Positions 8,191 to 16,546 of a DNA stretch of 64,000 bases are shown piece after piece; position 1 is the first letter of the stretch, and every line of letters begins with the position of its first letter. Origin of the DNA: Hydrogenispora ethanolica (GTDB taxonomy: Bacteria > Bacillota > UBA4882 > UBA8346); NCBI RefSeq assembly GCF_004340685.1, contig NZ_SLUN01000002.1, positions 124,001 to 188,000 of the forward strand. The letters are read 5' to 3'. A program made the position numbers and the translations under genes. Below the pieces are notes generated by a model. The model was not told the DNA's origin and made no database searches. It was given only the letters and a program-made list of their open reading frames with translations.

Positions 8191-8285
8191 ACTAGGGGAG
8201 TCGGAGAGGCCGGCTGAGATTAAGAACCGCTGAGTTCTTTAACCCTTCAAACCTGATCTGGATCATACCAGCGAAGGGAAGTGAT
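8191..8285 (+). promoter_or_regulatory. TPP riboswitch
   Basis: The THI-box core is easy to read: AGGGGAGTCGG, GGCTGAGAT (the CUGAGA pyrimidine-binding motif), ACCCTTCAAACCTGATC and TGGATCATACCAGCG, closing with AAGGGAAG. It senses thiamine pyrophosphate and here precedes thiC. The terminator at 8316-8350 makes transcription attenuation the likely mode. Confidence 0.96.
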
Positions 8286-8315
8286 AGCGCCAGTCCCATA
8301 TTGCGGGCACACGGA

Positions 8316-8350
8316 GCACAAATCTATCCTGGATTTGTGCTTTTCTTTTT
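8316..8350 (+). terminator. Riboswitch-controlled terminator upstream of thiC
   Basis: GCACAAATC / GATTTGTGC stem with a short loop and TTTTCTTTTT tail, between the TPP aptamer and the thiC ribosome site. Confidence 0.9.
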
Positions 8351-8394
8351 ATCGCCGGAGCGCGGCAAGCAAATAAAAGCGGAGGAAAAACGAT

Positions 8395-9690
8395 ATGACA
8401 TATACCACGCAGATGGATGCGGCCAGGCAAGGACTGATCACCCGGGAGATGGAGCAGGTGGCCGCCAAGGAAGGGATCGTCGCGGCGACTATCCGGGACT
8501 GGGTCGCGGCGGGCCGGGTGGCGATCCCCGCCAACAAGCGGCACCGTTCGCTGGATGCCTGCGGCATCGGCACCGGGCTCCGCACCAAGATCAATGTAAA
8601 TCTGGGAATCTCTAAGGATTGTTACGACATCGAGCAGGAAATGGCCAAGGTGCGGCGGGCGTTGGAACTTAGGGCCGACGCCATCATGGACCTGAGCTCC
8701 TTCGGCAAGACCGCCGAGTTCCGCGCCGGCCTGCTGGCCCTCTCCCCGGCCGCCGTGGGCACGGTGCCGATCTATGACGCCATCGGGTTTTATGACAAAG
8801 AGCTTCAGGAGATCCGGGCCGAGGAGTTTCTTGAGGTGGTCGAGCGGCACGCCGCCGACGGGGTCGATTTTATGACCATTCATGCCGGGCTGAACCGGGA
8901 CATGGTGGAAAAGTTCAAGCGGAACCCGCGCCTGACCCATATCGTCTCGCGCGGCGGTTCGCTCCTTTACGCCTGGATGGAACTGAACGGGAGCGAGAAT
9001 CCTTTTTACGAGCATTTCGATAAAATTCTGGAGATCTGCCGGGAATACGATGTCACGCTGAGTCTGGGCGACGCCTTGCGGCCCGGCTGCATCCAGGACG
9101 CGACCGACGCCTGCCAGATTCAGGAGCTGATCACGCTGGGGGAATTGACCCGGCGGGCCTGGGAGCGCAACGTCCAGGTGATGATCGAGGGACCAGGCCA
9201 TATGAAGATCGATGAGATCGCCGCCAATGTCACCCTGCAGAAGCGGCTCTGCCACGGCGCGCCCTTCTATGTGCTGGGCCCGCTGGTGACCGATGTCGCG
9301 CCGGGATACGACCATATCACGTCGGCCATCGGCGGCGCCATCGCCGCGGCGGCCGGCGCCGACTTCCTCTGCTACGTGACGCCCGCCGAACATCTCCGCC
9401 TTCCCACCCTGGCCGATATGGAGGAAGGGATCATGGCCTCCCGGATCGCGGCCCATGCCGGCGACCTGGCCAAGGGGTTGCCGGGCGCCGCCGAATGGGA
9501 CCGCCGGATGAGCCAGGCCCGGGTCGCTTTGGATTGGGAGTCCATGTTCGATCTGGCGCTGGATCCGGCCAAGGCCCGGCGCTACCGGGAAGAGTCCCGG
9601 CCGGAGCATGAGGACTCCTGCACCATGTGCGGCAAGATCTGCGCGATGCGGACCATGAATCAGCTATTAAAAGGCGGAGCTACGCTTTAA
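8395..9690 (+). CDS. thiC: Phosphomethylpyrimidine synthase ThiC
   Basis: 431 residues, the short bacterial form. It is a radical-SAM enzyme that turns aminoimidazole ribotide into HMP phosphate for thiamine synthesis. Recognisable blocks are [65 protein letters not shown], and the C-terminal iron-sulfur motif CTMCGKIC (CxxCxxxxC class). GGAGG lies upstream of the ATG. Expression is controlled by the preceding TPP riboswitch. No other thi gene is adjacent. Confidence 0.97.
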   Translation: MTYTTQMDAARQGLITREMEQVAAKEGIVAATIRDWVAAGRVAIPANKRHRSLDACGIGTGLRTKINVNLGISKDCYDIEQEMAKVRRALELRADAIMDLSSFGKTAEFRAGLLALSPAAVGTVPIYDAIGFYDKELQEIRAEEFLEVVERHAADGVDFMTIHAGLNRDMVEKFKRNPRLTHIVSRGGSLLYAWMELNGSENPFYEHFDKILEICREYDVTLSLGDALRPGCIQDATDACQIQELITLGELTRRAWERNVQVMIEGPGHMKIDEIAANVTLQKRLCHGAPFYVLGPLVTDVAPGYDHITSAIGGAIAAAAGADFLCYVTPAEHLRLPTLADMEEGIMASRIAAHAGDLAKGLPGAAEWDRRMSQARVALDWESMFDLALDPAKARRYREESRPEHEDSCTMCGKICAMRTMNQLLKGGATL

Positions 9691-9820
9691 AAGCGTTGTG
9701 ATAAACCCAGTCCGAAGGTCAGGGTGAACACAAAAGCTCAGAGAAGCAAGTGATAAAGTCGATTTTTAAACCTTTTACGGCTGAATCGGTTGAAAAGAGA
9801 CTTTATCACATGGCTTCTAA
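9691..9820 (+). ncRNA. Candidate structured RNA element, copy 1
   Basis: Aligns with 57281-57405. A first hairpin pairs TTGTG (9696-9700) with CACAA (9729-9733) around an inner CCC/GGG stem with a GAA loop and an asymmetric A-rich internal loop. A second, long hairpin pairs AGAAGC-AAG-TGATAAAGTC (9742-9760) with GACTTTATCA...GCTTCT (9799-9818), and inside it AACC pairs with GGTT. The other copy keeps these pairings with different bases in the outer stems. It follows the thiC stop directly; no + strand gene is downstream, so a 3' UTR element or separate small RNA is possible. Function unknown. Confidence 0.55.
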
Positions 9821-9937
9821 AGCCGTTCCCCGGACCCGGTTCGCCGGAATTGCCCGCGGCCGCCGCCAGACCGGCAGCGGCCGCGAACATAGTAAATCAA
9901 GGTTTCGAATCGCCGGAGCGCTGTCGCTGAAGAAGGG

Positions 9938-11317
9938 CTATGGCTTGAGCACTTTCTGAAAATGCGCGATCATCTGCTGCTTCGTCTCCCGCTGGATCAC
10001 CCGGCGGACCGGGGGAATCCGGAACAGCACCGTCATGAAGCCGTTGAAGAAGCGTTGGCCCCATTGCTGCTGCGGGAAGTCGTAGAAGCCGTGCCGTTTG
10101 AAGTAGCGATGGTCGCCCTGGAAGACGAAACGGAGCCTGCCCCAGATGGCGTCGCGGAAAATGACGGTGGCGGCGACGCCCCGGAAGGTCGCCGGCGGGA
10201 CGTACTGCTGGTCCGCCAGGCGCACCAGGCGTTCGGCGAGGTCGGCCAGGAGGGCGTCGATCTCCGCTCCGGACCCGGCTTCGTCGGTGACCACCCCTGC
10301 CAGATTGGCCCTGTCATATTCCGCCGTGGAATGCAGGATCTCCGTCAGGTTCGGCAGCTGGCTGAGCGGCCCGGAGATAATGTAGGCGAACTGCTTGCCG
10401 GTGAAAAGGGGCTGGTGAGTCTTTTCGAAGCGGCGGTCGATAAACAGTTTCCAGCGGGAGGAGAAGTACCGGTCGACGATGGTGCCGGCGTAGACTACGA
10501 TATCCGCCGCTTCCAACTTCTGGTAAGCCTGCCGCACATCGTCGCTGTCCCCGTAGACGCAGACATTGTCATAGCCGCAGCGGATGCAGCCCAGGCAACC
10601 GCCGTTGATCTTCAGCGTATCGAGCTGGAGCCGTTCCACCGGCTCGCTGAAACAGGATTCGAATTTTGCCAGCATCTTGCCGAGATTGGTGTCGCTCCCG
10701 GCGGCGTCGGCCACAATCACCACCCGGTGGCCGCGCAGCGCCACCCGCGGCCCGGCCTGGCTTGGGCCCGGAAGGTAGGCGGGCATCGCTGGCGGCAGCG
10801 GCTGGTAGCGCCGGGCGGTCGGCGCTTGGACCGCGATATCATGAAAGAAGCCGGCCGCGAAACAGTGAAACTGCTTTCGGAGCTCCTCCTTCAGTAGATC
10901 GTCCATCTCTGCCGCGAAATACCCGGTGTATTTCATCTCCAGATCATCACAGACCGCCTGGATGTAATTATGGGCGGTATGGTCGTAAAAATGGATCGAA
11001 GTGCTCAGTGCGGCGGCATATTTATGCCGGAAGGCGGCAGCCGCGCCGCGTTCCCGGATCAGTTCGATAAACCGTTTGTAATCGGCATGTACCAGAAAGA
11101 TATAAAGCGGAAAGGCCCACAGCACTCCATCAGCGGCCGCCACCGCGGCGATGACCTCCTCAAACAGAGACGGTTCCTTCTCCAGTTGCCGGATCGACTG
11201 CGCGATGTGAAAGATCTTGAATTGATGCTCCGGAAAGGCTTTTTGAAGGTAACGGACATACTGCAGCGTGACGCTGATCTCCCCCTTGGGACTGCCGTTC
11301 AGCACGGTAATCTGCAT
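9938..11317 (-). CDS. Tandem flavodoxin-fold protein (FMN reductase / iron-sulfur flavoprotein fusion)
   Basis: 459 residues with two flavodoxin-like halves. The N-terminal half begins MQITVLNGSPKGEISVT (FMN-phosphate loop GSPKG) with AADGVLWAFPLYIFLVHADYK as in NADPH-dependent FMN reductases. The C-terminal half begins near RVVIVADAAGSDTNLGKML and has GGCLGCIRCGYDNVCVYGD, a CxxCxxCx5C cluster like that of iron-sulfur flavoproteins, then ADIVVYAGTIVDRYFSSRWK. The two halves appear to be an old domain fusion; an electron-transfer role is inference. ATG with AAGGAGT upstream. It lies 62 bases downstream of the padR gene on the same strand, so regulation by that PadR protein is likely. Confidence 0.8.
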   Translation of the reverse strand: MQITVLNGSPKGEISVTLQYVRYLQKAFPEHQFKIFHIAQSIRQLEKEPSLFEEVIAAVAAADGVLWAFPLYIFLVHADYKRFIELIRERGAAAAFRHKYAAALSTSIHFYDHTAHNYIQAVCDDLEMKYTGYFAAEMDDLLKEELRKQFHCFAAGFFHDIAVQAPTARRYQPLPPAMPAYLPGPSQAGPRVALRGHRVVIVADAAGSDTNLGKMLAKFESCFSEPVERLQLDTLKINGGCLGCIRCGYDNVCVYGDSDDVRQAYQKLEAADIVVYAGTIVDRYFSSRWKLFIDRRFEKTHQPLFTGKQFAYIISGPLSQLPNLTEILHSTAEYDRANLAGVVTDEAGSGAEIDALLADLAERLVRLADQQYVPPATFRGVAATVIFRDAIWGRLRFVFQGDHRYFKRHGFYDFPQQQWGQRFFNGFMTVLFRIPPVRRVIQRETKQQMIAHFQKVLKP

Positions 11318-11379
11318 CGGAACTCACTCCTTTTCGTAATCGGACCCGCGCCGGGTGAAACGGAGCGGGCCTCTTCTCA

Positions 11380-11901
11380 TCAAACTCGGTCTTCCAAGCG
11401 TTCCAGGAAATCCTGATACCACTGGATCATGAAACGATAGAAATCCTTGCCAAACTGCTGGGTGGCGAATTCAAAAAAGTCGGCCTTATCCTTGATCAGC
11501 GGCTCCAGCCCTTCGGTCGCGGCCTGGGCGGCTTTCAAATCAGCCAGCAAGTTTTGGATCAGCTCCTTGACTTGTTCGATGGGGAGCAGACCGAAGAAAA
11601 AAAGGCGCAACAGATGTTCCAGCCCCCGGCGCGGCAGGGGGATCGGCCCGGAGAGCCACCGGAGGAAGACTGCTTTTCCGGCCTGGTTGATGGTATAAAT
11701 CTTTTTAAACTTCCCGTTCTCCACCGTCTCGGCCGCCGTGATCAGGCCTTGGTCCTCCAGTTTTTTCAGAGCCGGATAGATGCTGCCGTAGCTGGCGTCA
11801 ATGAAATAGCCGGTGCTCATCCCCATCATCTGCTTGATCTCATAGCCGCTCATGGCCTTTTTGAAGAGAAATCCCAATATCATGTTGTCGATCATCGGCA
11901 T
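11380..11901 (-). CDS. PadR-family transcriptional regulator
   Basis: 173 residues. The PadR winged helix is clear: ILGFLFKKAMSGYEIKQMM, then SYGSIYPALKKLEDQGLI and a wing with KFKKIYTINQAGKAVF. The C-terminal part (VKELIQNLLADLKAAQAAT) forms the dimerisation helices. PadR proteins repress detoxification or efflux genes until they bind an aromatic or drug-like ligand; here the target is presumably the flavoprotein gene just downstream. The ATG at 11901 has AAGGAGT 6 bases upstream; an ATG two codons later is also possible. Confidence 0.9.
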   Translation of the reverse strand: MPMIDNMILGFLFKKAMSGYEIKQMMGMSTGYFIDASYGSIYPALKKLEDQGLITAAETVENGKFKKIYTINQAGKAVFLRWLSGPIPLPRRGLEHLLRLFFFGLLPIEQVKELIQNLLADLKAAQAATEGLEPLIKDKADFFEFATQQFGKDFYRFMIQWYQDFLERLEDRV

Positions 11902-11921
11902 GGACTCCTTAGGTGAGATTT

Positions 11922-11984
11922 TTATATCTATATGATGTATATCACTTCGATATATAATATACCGATAAAGCTAAAATATGTCAA
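11922..11984 (-). promoter_or_regulatory. padR promoter with palindromic operator
   Basis: Read on the minus strand: TTGACA (11984-11979) and TATATT (11961-11956) with a 17-base spacer. The region from -10 downwards holds the imperfect palindrome ATATATCGAAGTGATATAC with CATATAGATAT, of the TATAC/GTATA type often bound by PadR proteins. Autoregulation is inference. Confidence 0.75.
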
Positions 11985-12086
11985 CCCCAAAACGGGACCG
12001 CCGCCCTTTCTCTCCAAATTGCCGCATAACAACCGGCTGCCGCAGGGAATATTACAAAAAGGAATTGCCAAGAGAGGGTGGTTGCC

Positions 12087-13448
12087 ATGAAAAATAAGTT
12101 CATCATTCCCGTGCTGTTTTTGGCCCTAGTCGCAGCCGGCGGATGGGGATATTCGCAATATCAAGCCAAGCGGCAATGGGAGATCAACGCCGAAAACCAG
12201 TACCAACGGGCTTTCGAAGAGCTGACCGCCCATGTGTCCAACATGGAGACGGAGATGTCCAAGGGGCTGGTGGCCGGTTCTTTCGTCCAATCGCTGCGCT
12301 CGCTCACCAATATCTGGCGCGAGGCCAACTCCAGCCAGGAAAACTTGGGCCAGCTGCCCCTGACCTCCGTCGAACTCTCGCGGACCAAAGCGGTCCTTGC
12401 CAAAGCCGGGGCGTTCTCCTTCGATACCGCGCAGAACCGGTTGACCCAAGGGACCGCCTTGAACGACGAGCAGTGGAAGATCCTGAAACAATTGCGCGAT
12501 CAGACCCGGACCGTTTCGCGCCACCTGCTGCAGCTGCGGGACCAGTTTTATACGAATCGCGCTCAATGGCTGGAGGTCGACCGGATGGGAACCCTGGGAG
12601 CGGCCGGCATCCCCAGCGCCACCATGAACAATAACAAAGTCACCAAAGCCTTTATCATGCTGGAGGACGGCCTGCGCCGCTCGCCGGACATTCAGCTCCA
12701 GGGCAACAATCTGGACTTTACGCCCAAACCGACCGGCTTGACCGGCGCCAACATCAGCAGCAGAGACGCGGTGGTGACCACGCGGCGGGTCCTGGGACCG
12801 CAATGGAACAACGCCACCGTCCGGTATGAGCGGATTATCAAAGGCAATTTTCCCAGTTATATGATATCCGCCACGGACCGGCGCAATCCGAACCGTAACT
12901 GCCGGGTGAGCCTCAGCGTGAAAGGCGGCCATCTGGCTTGGTTGTTGTCGAACCGCGCCGTCAATGCCTCCAGGCTCTCGCTGGAGCATTGCGCTGCGCA
13001 AGCGGCGCAGTTTTTGGCCAGAAACGGCTATCCCGGCATGGAGAAGGTCAGCCAGCAGAGCAACGGCAACATCGCGCTCCTGACCATGGTCCCCCTCCGC
13101 CATCAGGTACTCTATTATCCGGAGATGGTCAAAGTCCAGGTCGCCCGGGATAATGGCGAGATCCTGGGGGTCGACGCCGTCGCCTACCTGACTTTCTATG
13201 AACCCGAAGCGGCGCAGCCGGTCCTGCTGCAAAAAACGGAATTGCAAATTCGGGACTTTATCAGTCCTCATCTGCAGTTGGAACGGATCCGCCGGGCCCA
13301 GGTACTGGACGAACAGTTCAACAAGGTGTTCTGCTATGAGGTGGCCGGCCGCCAGGAGAACGACCGTTATCTGCTCTACTACAACGCGCAGACCGGCAAG
13401 GAGGAGAAGATCCGCCGGGTGGACAGGAACGGCAACGAATTGATGTAG
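12087..13448 (+). CDS. ypeB: Spore germination protein YpeB
   Basis: 453 residues. An N-terminal membrane anchor (MKNKFIIPVLFLALVAAGGW) is followed by the YpeB helical domain (ELTAHVSNMETEMSKGLVAG, SLTNIWREANSSQENLGQLP) and C-terminal PepSY-like repeats (YPEMVKVQVARDNGEILGVD, LYYNAQTGKEEKI). YpeB stabilises and places the cortex-lytic enzyme SleB in the spore membrane. In Bacillus and many clostridia sleB lies next to ypeB; here neither neighbour is a hydrolase. ATG at 12087 is chosen over an upstream GTG because AGAGAGGG is 9-10 bases away. Confidence 0.88.
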   Translation: MKNKFIIPVLFLALVAAGGWGYSQYQAKRQWEINAENQYQRAFEELTAHVSNMETEMSKGLVAGSFVQSLRSLTNIWREANSSQENLGQLPLTSVELSRTKAVLAKAGAFSFDTAQNRLTQGTALNDEQWKILKQLRDQTRTVSRHLLQLRDQFYTNRAQWLEVDRMGTLGAAGIPSATMNNNKVTKAFIMLEDGLRRSPDIQLQGNNLDFTPKPTGLTGANISSRDAVVTTRRVLGPQWNNATVRYERIIKGNFPSYMISATDRRNPNRNCRVSLSVKGGHLAWLLSNRAVNASRLSLEHCAAQAAQFLARNGYPGMEKVSQQSNGNIALLTMVPLRHQVLYYPEMVKVQVARDNGEILGVDAVAYLTFYEPEAAQPVLLQKTELQIRDFISPHLQLERIRRAQVLDEQFNKVFCYEVAGRQENDRYLLYYNAQTGKEEKIRRVDRNGNELM

Positions 13449-13496
13449 ACCGCGCTTACCATGGCAAACATTCCGGCCGAGTCGGATCAAAATTCA

Positions 13497-13526
13497 TTGA
13501 CAGGGAAATGTCTGACAATGTATAAT
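13497..13526 (+). promoter_or_regulatory. Promoter of the serA T-box leader
   Basis: TTGACA at 13497-13502 and TATAAT at 13521-13526, 18 bases apart. Confidence 0.85.
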
Positions 13527-13544
13527 ACAGATAAAATTTTGATC

Positions 13545-13780
13545 GCGATGAAGAGGACCAGTACGTTTGTTACCGTCTTCAGAGAGCCGGCGGCTGCTGC
13601 GAGCCGGCGCGGAACAGGCGGAATCCCCCTCGGAGCCATGGAATGAAATTACAGTAAGTTCCATCGGGCTAGCCCGTTAACGCTAAACCAAAGATTCCGT
13701 CCCCGGAAACGGTGATCCGGCGGAAAATAGGGTGGTACCACGGCCTTTCGTCCCTACATGACGAAAGGCCGTTTTTATTT
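13545..13780 (+). promoter_or_regulatory. T-box leader with terminator, upstream of serA
   Basis: The T-box AGGGTGGTACCACG (13729-13742) is unmistakable. Upstream are a stem I region (AGAGAGCCGG ... GAGCCGGCG) and a stem III-like stretch. The terminator is CGGCCTTTCGTC / GACGAAAGGCCG with TTTTTATTT (13741-13780). The T-box senses uncharged tRNA; GAATCC on the 3' side of stem I would place a TCC serine specifier, which suits serA, but I have not folded the leader. Confidence 0.92.
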
Positions 13781-13900
13781 ATTCTCGATTGAACGTTGTC
13801 GTAAGGGGACCGGGCATCCCGTCCCGGCGCTGGCGGACCGAAGCGTTGGGCGGGAATGGGCGGTCTCTCCAATTTAAATTGAAAAGAAGAGGTGTCCAAG

Positions 13901-15481
13901 ATGGCGAAGATTTTGATCAGTGACCCGATTACGCCGGCCGGTGTCGAACTGTTTAAAGAAGCCGGATTCGCGGTGGAGGTCAAAACCGATCACACCAAAG
14001 AGGAATTGCTGGCCAAGATCAAGGACTACGATGCGCTGATCGTGCGCAGCCAGACCAAGGTCACGGCGGAGATTATCGCGGCGGCCGATAACCTGAAAGT
14101 CATCGGCCGGGCCGGCGTCGGAGTCGACAATGTCGATGTCGAGGCCGCCACCAAAAAAGGGATCATCGTCCTGAACGCTCCCGATGGCAATACCCTTTCC
14201 ACCGCCGAGCTGTCCGTGGCGATGCTGCTGGCGGTGGCCAGAAATGTCCCGCAAGGCCACGCCAGTCTGAAGAGCGGAGCCTGGGATCGCAAGAGCTTCA
14301 CCGGAGTGGAGATTAACGGGAAAACCCTGGGCGTGGTGGGAATGGGCCGGATCGGCACCGAGGTGGCCAAACGGATGCTGGCGATGGGGATGACGGTTTT
14401 GGCGCACGATCCGTTCCTGACCGAGGAGCGGGCGGCGGCGCTCGGGGTCAAACTGGCCAGCCTGGAAGAGATTATCACCGAATCCGATTTTATCACGGTC
14501 CACACGCCGTTGACCGCCGAGACCAAGGGCCTCTTCGGCGCCGCCGAATTCGCCCGGATGAAGCAAGGAGTCCGCCTGGTCAACTGCGCCCGGGGCGGCA
14601 TTTACGACGAGGCGGCGCTGGCCGCGGCGATCCGGAGCGGTCAGGTGGCCGGCGCGGCGCTGGATGTCTTCACCAGCGAACCCCCGGCGGACCGGACCCT
14701 GATCGAGCTACCTCAGGTCGTGGTCACCCCCCATCTGGGCGCCTCCACCCGGGAAGCCCAGGAGAACGTGGCCGTCGACGTGGCCCACGAAGTGATCAAG
14801 GTCTTGAAGGGCGAGAGCTTCAAGAATGCGGTCAACCTGCCGCCGCTTCGTCCCGAGGTCCGCAAGGCCCTGCAACCCTTCACCAATCTGGCCGAAGTCC
14901 TGGGCAAGATCGCCGCCCAGCTGGCGACGGAACGGATCGGCAAGATCGAAGTCAGCTATTGGGGCGAAGTTTCCAAAGTCGAAACCTCGTATCTGTCCTT
15001 ATTGATTCTCAAGGGGATCCTCCAAGCCAGCCTCGGCGATGAGGTCAATCAGGTCAACGCCAAGTTCCTGGCCAAGGAACGCGGCCTCAAAGTGACCGAG
15101 TTCAAAGCGGAGGAATCGGCCGGCTACTCCAGTCTGATCAAGGTGGCGGTCGCGGGCGACCACGGAACCCACACCCTCACCGGAACGGTCATTGAGCATG
15201 AGGAGGCCCGGATCGTGGAGATCGAAGGCTACCGCGTGGACACCGTACCGTCGGAGCAGATGATTCTGATCGACCATACCGACCAACCCGGCGTCATCGG
15301 CGAGGTCGGAACCGTGCTCGGCCAGGCCGGAGTGAATATTGCCGCGATGCAGGTGGGCCGGAAACAACAGGGCGGCAAGGCCCTGATGGTGCTCAACGTG
15401 GACACGGCCGAAGCGCCGGAACTCCTTGCCAAGCTGGAAAAGGCCAAATCAGTCCAGAAAGCCCGGGCCATTATATTATAA
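13901..15481 (+). CDS. serA: D-3-phosphoglycerate dehydrogenase
   Basis: 526 residues, the long form. First step of serine synthesis (3-phosphoglycerate to 3-phosphohydroxypyruvate). Domains: substrate/NAD domains with GRAGVGVDNVDVEAAT, the nucleotide loop GVVGMGRIGTEVA, the catalytic NCARGGIYDEAAL and TPHLGASTREAQ stretch with the active-site His; then the allosteric substrate-binding domain (from about residue 330) and a C-terminal ACT domain (LIDHTDQPGVIGEVGTVL) that binds serine. Start at 13901 (MAKILISDP) because GAAGAGG lies 8 bases upstream. Controlled by the preceding T-box leader. Confidence 0.97.
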   Translation: MAKILISDPITPAGVELFKEAGFAVEVKTDHTKEELLAKIKDYDALIVRSQTKVTAEIIAAADNLKVIGRAGVGVDNVDVEAATKKGIIVLNAPDGNTLSTAELSVAMLLAVARNVPQGHASLKSGAWDRKSFTGVEINGKTLGVVGMGRIGTEVAKRMLAMGMTVLAHDPFLTEERAAALGVKLASLEEIITESDFITVHTPLTAETKGLFGAAEFARMKQGVRLVNCARGGIYDEAALAAAIRSGQVAGAALDVFTSEPPADRTLIELPQVVVTPHLGASTREAQENVAVDVAHEVIKVLKGESFKNAVNLPPLRPEVRKALQPFTNLAEVLGKIAAQLATERIGKIEVSYWGEVSKVETSYLSLLILKGILQASLGDEVNQVNAKFLAKERGLKVTEFKAEESAGYSSLIKVAVAGDHGTHTLTGTVIEHEEARIVEIEGYRVDTVPSEQMILIDHTDQPGVIGEVGTVLGQAGVNIAAMQVGRKQQGGKALMVLNVDTAEAPELLAKLEKAKSVQKARAIIL

Positions 15482-15700
15482 TAAACCGGTAACCGGCGGC
15501 CGGTGTCCCGCATAATATGGTTAGCAGACCCCGATGTGCGACGCAGCGGATTTTTCGGATAAGTTCCCGCCATACGGCGCGGTGGAGGCGCTGACGGTGC
15601 TACGTCAGGTAGGTGGAGAACGTGGCTCGCGCCGAGCGGCGAAGCAGGATCCGGGTTTCCGGCGTTGCGGGGTTGTTTAACGGAACGGAGGGCGAGCGGC

Positions 15701-16066
15701 ATGCGGCAGCCGGAACAACCTAAAACCCTCCATCTGCTGATCAAAAGCCAATGGCTGGTCGATAGCATCACCAGCCTGGGAAGCGGTTATCTGATTCACC
15801 TCGTCTATCAAAACTCCGAGATTGCTCCGGATCTTTGCGCCGAGATCAAAGAAGGCCGTTTTCAGGAGGGGGTTTTAGGAGAGATTATTCATTTCAAGCC
15901 GGGCATGAAACGGCGGGTGGCGATGGTCGAAATCGATAAGGTGAATGATTTTCAGAACTTCATCCGTTTTGATCTTCGTATTCTAGAAGTCGTTCCGTTC
16001 CTCAGGGACGGGATCGGCGACGCCGACCAAGGCTACCTTTGTTATTATTACGGGAATCCGGGTTAA
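15701..16066 (+). CDS. Hypothetical protein
   Basis: 121 residues, not recognised. Begins MRQPEQPKTLHLLIKSQW, soluble, mixed alpha/beta by appearance, ends RDGIGDADQGYLCYYYGNPG. GGAGGG lies 8 bases before the ATG. Its stop codon sits inside the loop of an intrinsic terminator. The 219 bases between serA and this gene are GC-rich and contain no feature I can name. Confidence 0.65.
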   Translation: MRQPEQPKTLHLLIKSQWLVDSITSLGSGYLIHLVYQNSEIAPDLCAEIKEGRFQEGVLGEIIHFKPGMKRRVAMVEIDKVNDFQNFIRFDLRILEVVPFLRDGIGDADQGYLCYYYGNPG

Positions 16067-16079
16067 CCGGATTCTTTTT
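16054..16079 (+). terminator. Terminator overlapping the stop codon of the preceding gene
   Basis: GAATCCGG / CCGGATTC stem with GTTAA loop (the TAA is the stop codon) and TTTTT tail. Confidence 0.85.
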
Positions 16080-16546
16080 ATTGGGGAAGAGAGGAGCCCT
16101 TCGGCCGGTTTTGTTAACATTTGATGATATTTGTGATATTTGGGCGAAAATGTCAATAAAAATGTTGATTCTATATTATGAGTCGCCAAAACTTTTTTGG
16201 CGCGAAAATAGAAAATCTGATAAAATGATAAATAGCGTTCAGCTCCGTGATGAAAAGTAGGTCGCGCTGGATGGTTTACCGGCGCCCTGGCCGGCATATG
16301 GATGAGATGAAACAAGTGATGGGGAGCGACAGTCCCGGCTCATCCGCGCGTTCTATCCTATGTTGAAACTCCCGGATCCCGTACAAGCTTTCGAGAAACG
16401 CGAGCGCAAAATGGGGTCTGCTCTTATTATGAGGATTATCGGGGGTCCGGCAGCGGTCGCGCCGGTCATCGTAACCATTGCGAAACGTGATAAAGATCCG
16501 GCAGCGGGTCCGGGCTGGATCACCCGGCTGGCAGGAGGAGATTGGC
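16080..16546. other. Intergenic leader of the LCP gene
   Basis: The first half is AT-rich and includes the perfect hairpin CGCCAAAA-CTT-TTTTGGCG near 16173-16202. The second half, from about 16235, is a GC-rich leader of about 300 nt with several possible hairpins. I found no known riboswitch or T-box motif in it. Confidence 0.4.
16197..16226 (+). promoter_or_regulatory. Possible promoter of the LCP gene
   Basis: TTGGCG (16197-16202) and TAAAAT (16221-16226), 18 bases apart. Confidence 0.4.

Noticed and set aside
8263-9609. 448-codon open frame antisense to thiC
   Set aside because: Shadow of a GC-rich gene; thiC itself is certain, and the antisense product has no domain.
9750-9959. Small protein downstream of thiC
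   Set aside because: Its start lies inside the conserved hairpin element and no ribosome site is present.
12126-13490. 454-codon minus-strand open frame over ypeB
   Set aside because: Shadow of ypeB with no recognisable domain.
15482-15700. SRP RNA, 6S RNA or tmRNA in the serA downstream gap
   Set aside because: GGTAGGTGGAG and similar pieces looked suggestive, but the conserved SRP S-domain (GGTCCGGAAGGAAGCAGC-type) and other signatures are absent.
16235-16546. Second T-box leader before the LCP gene
   Set aside because: GATGAAAAGTAGGTCG resembles a T-box start, but the T-box sequence and an antiterminator/terminator pair are missing.
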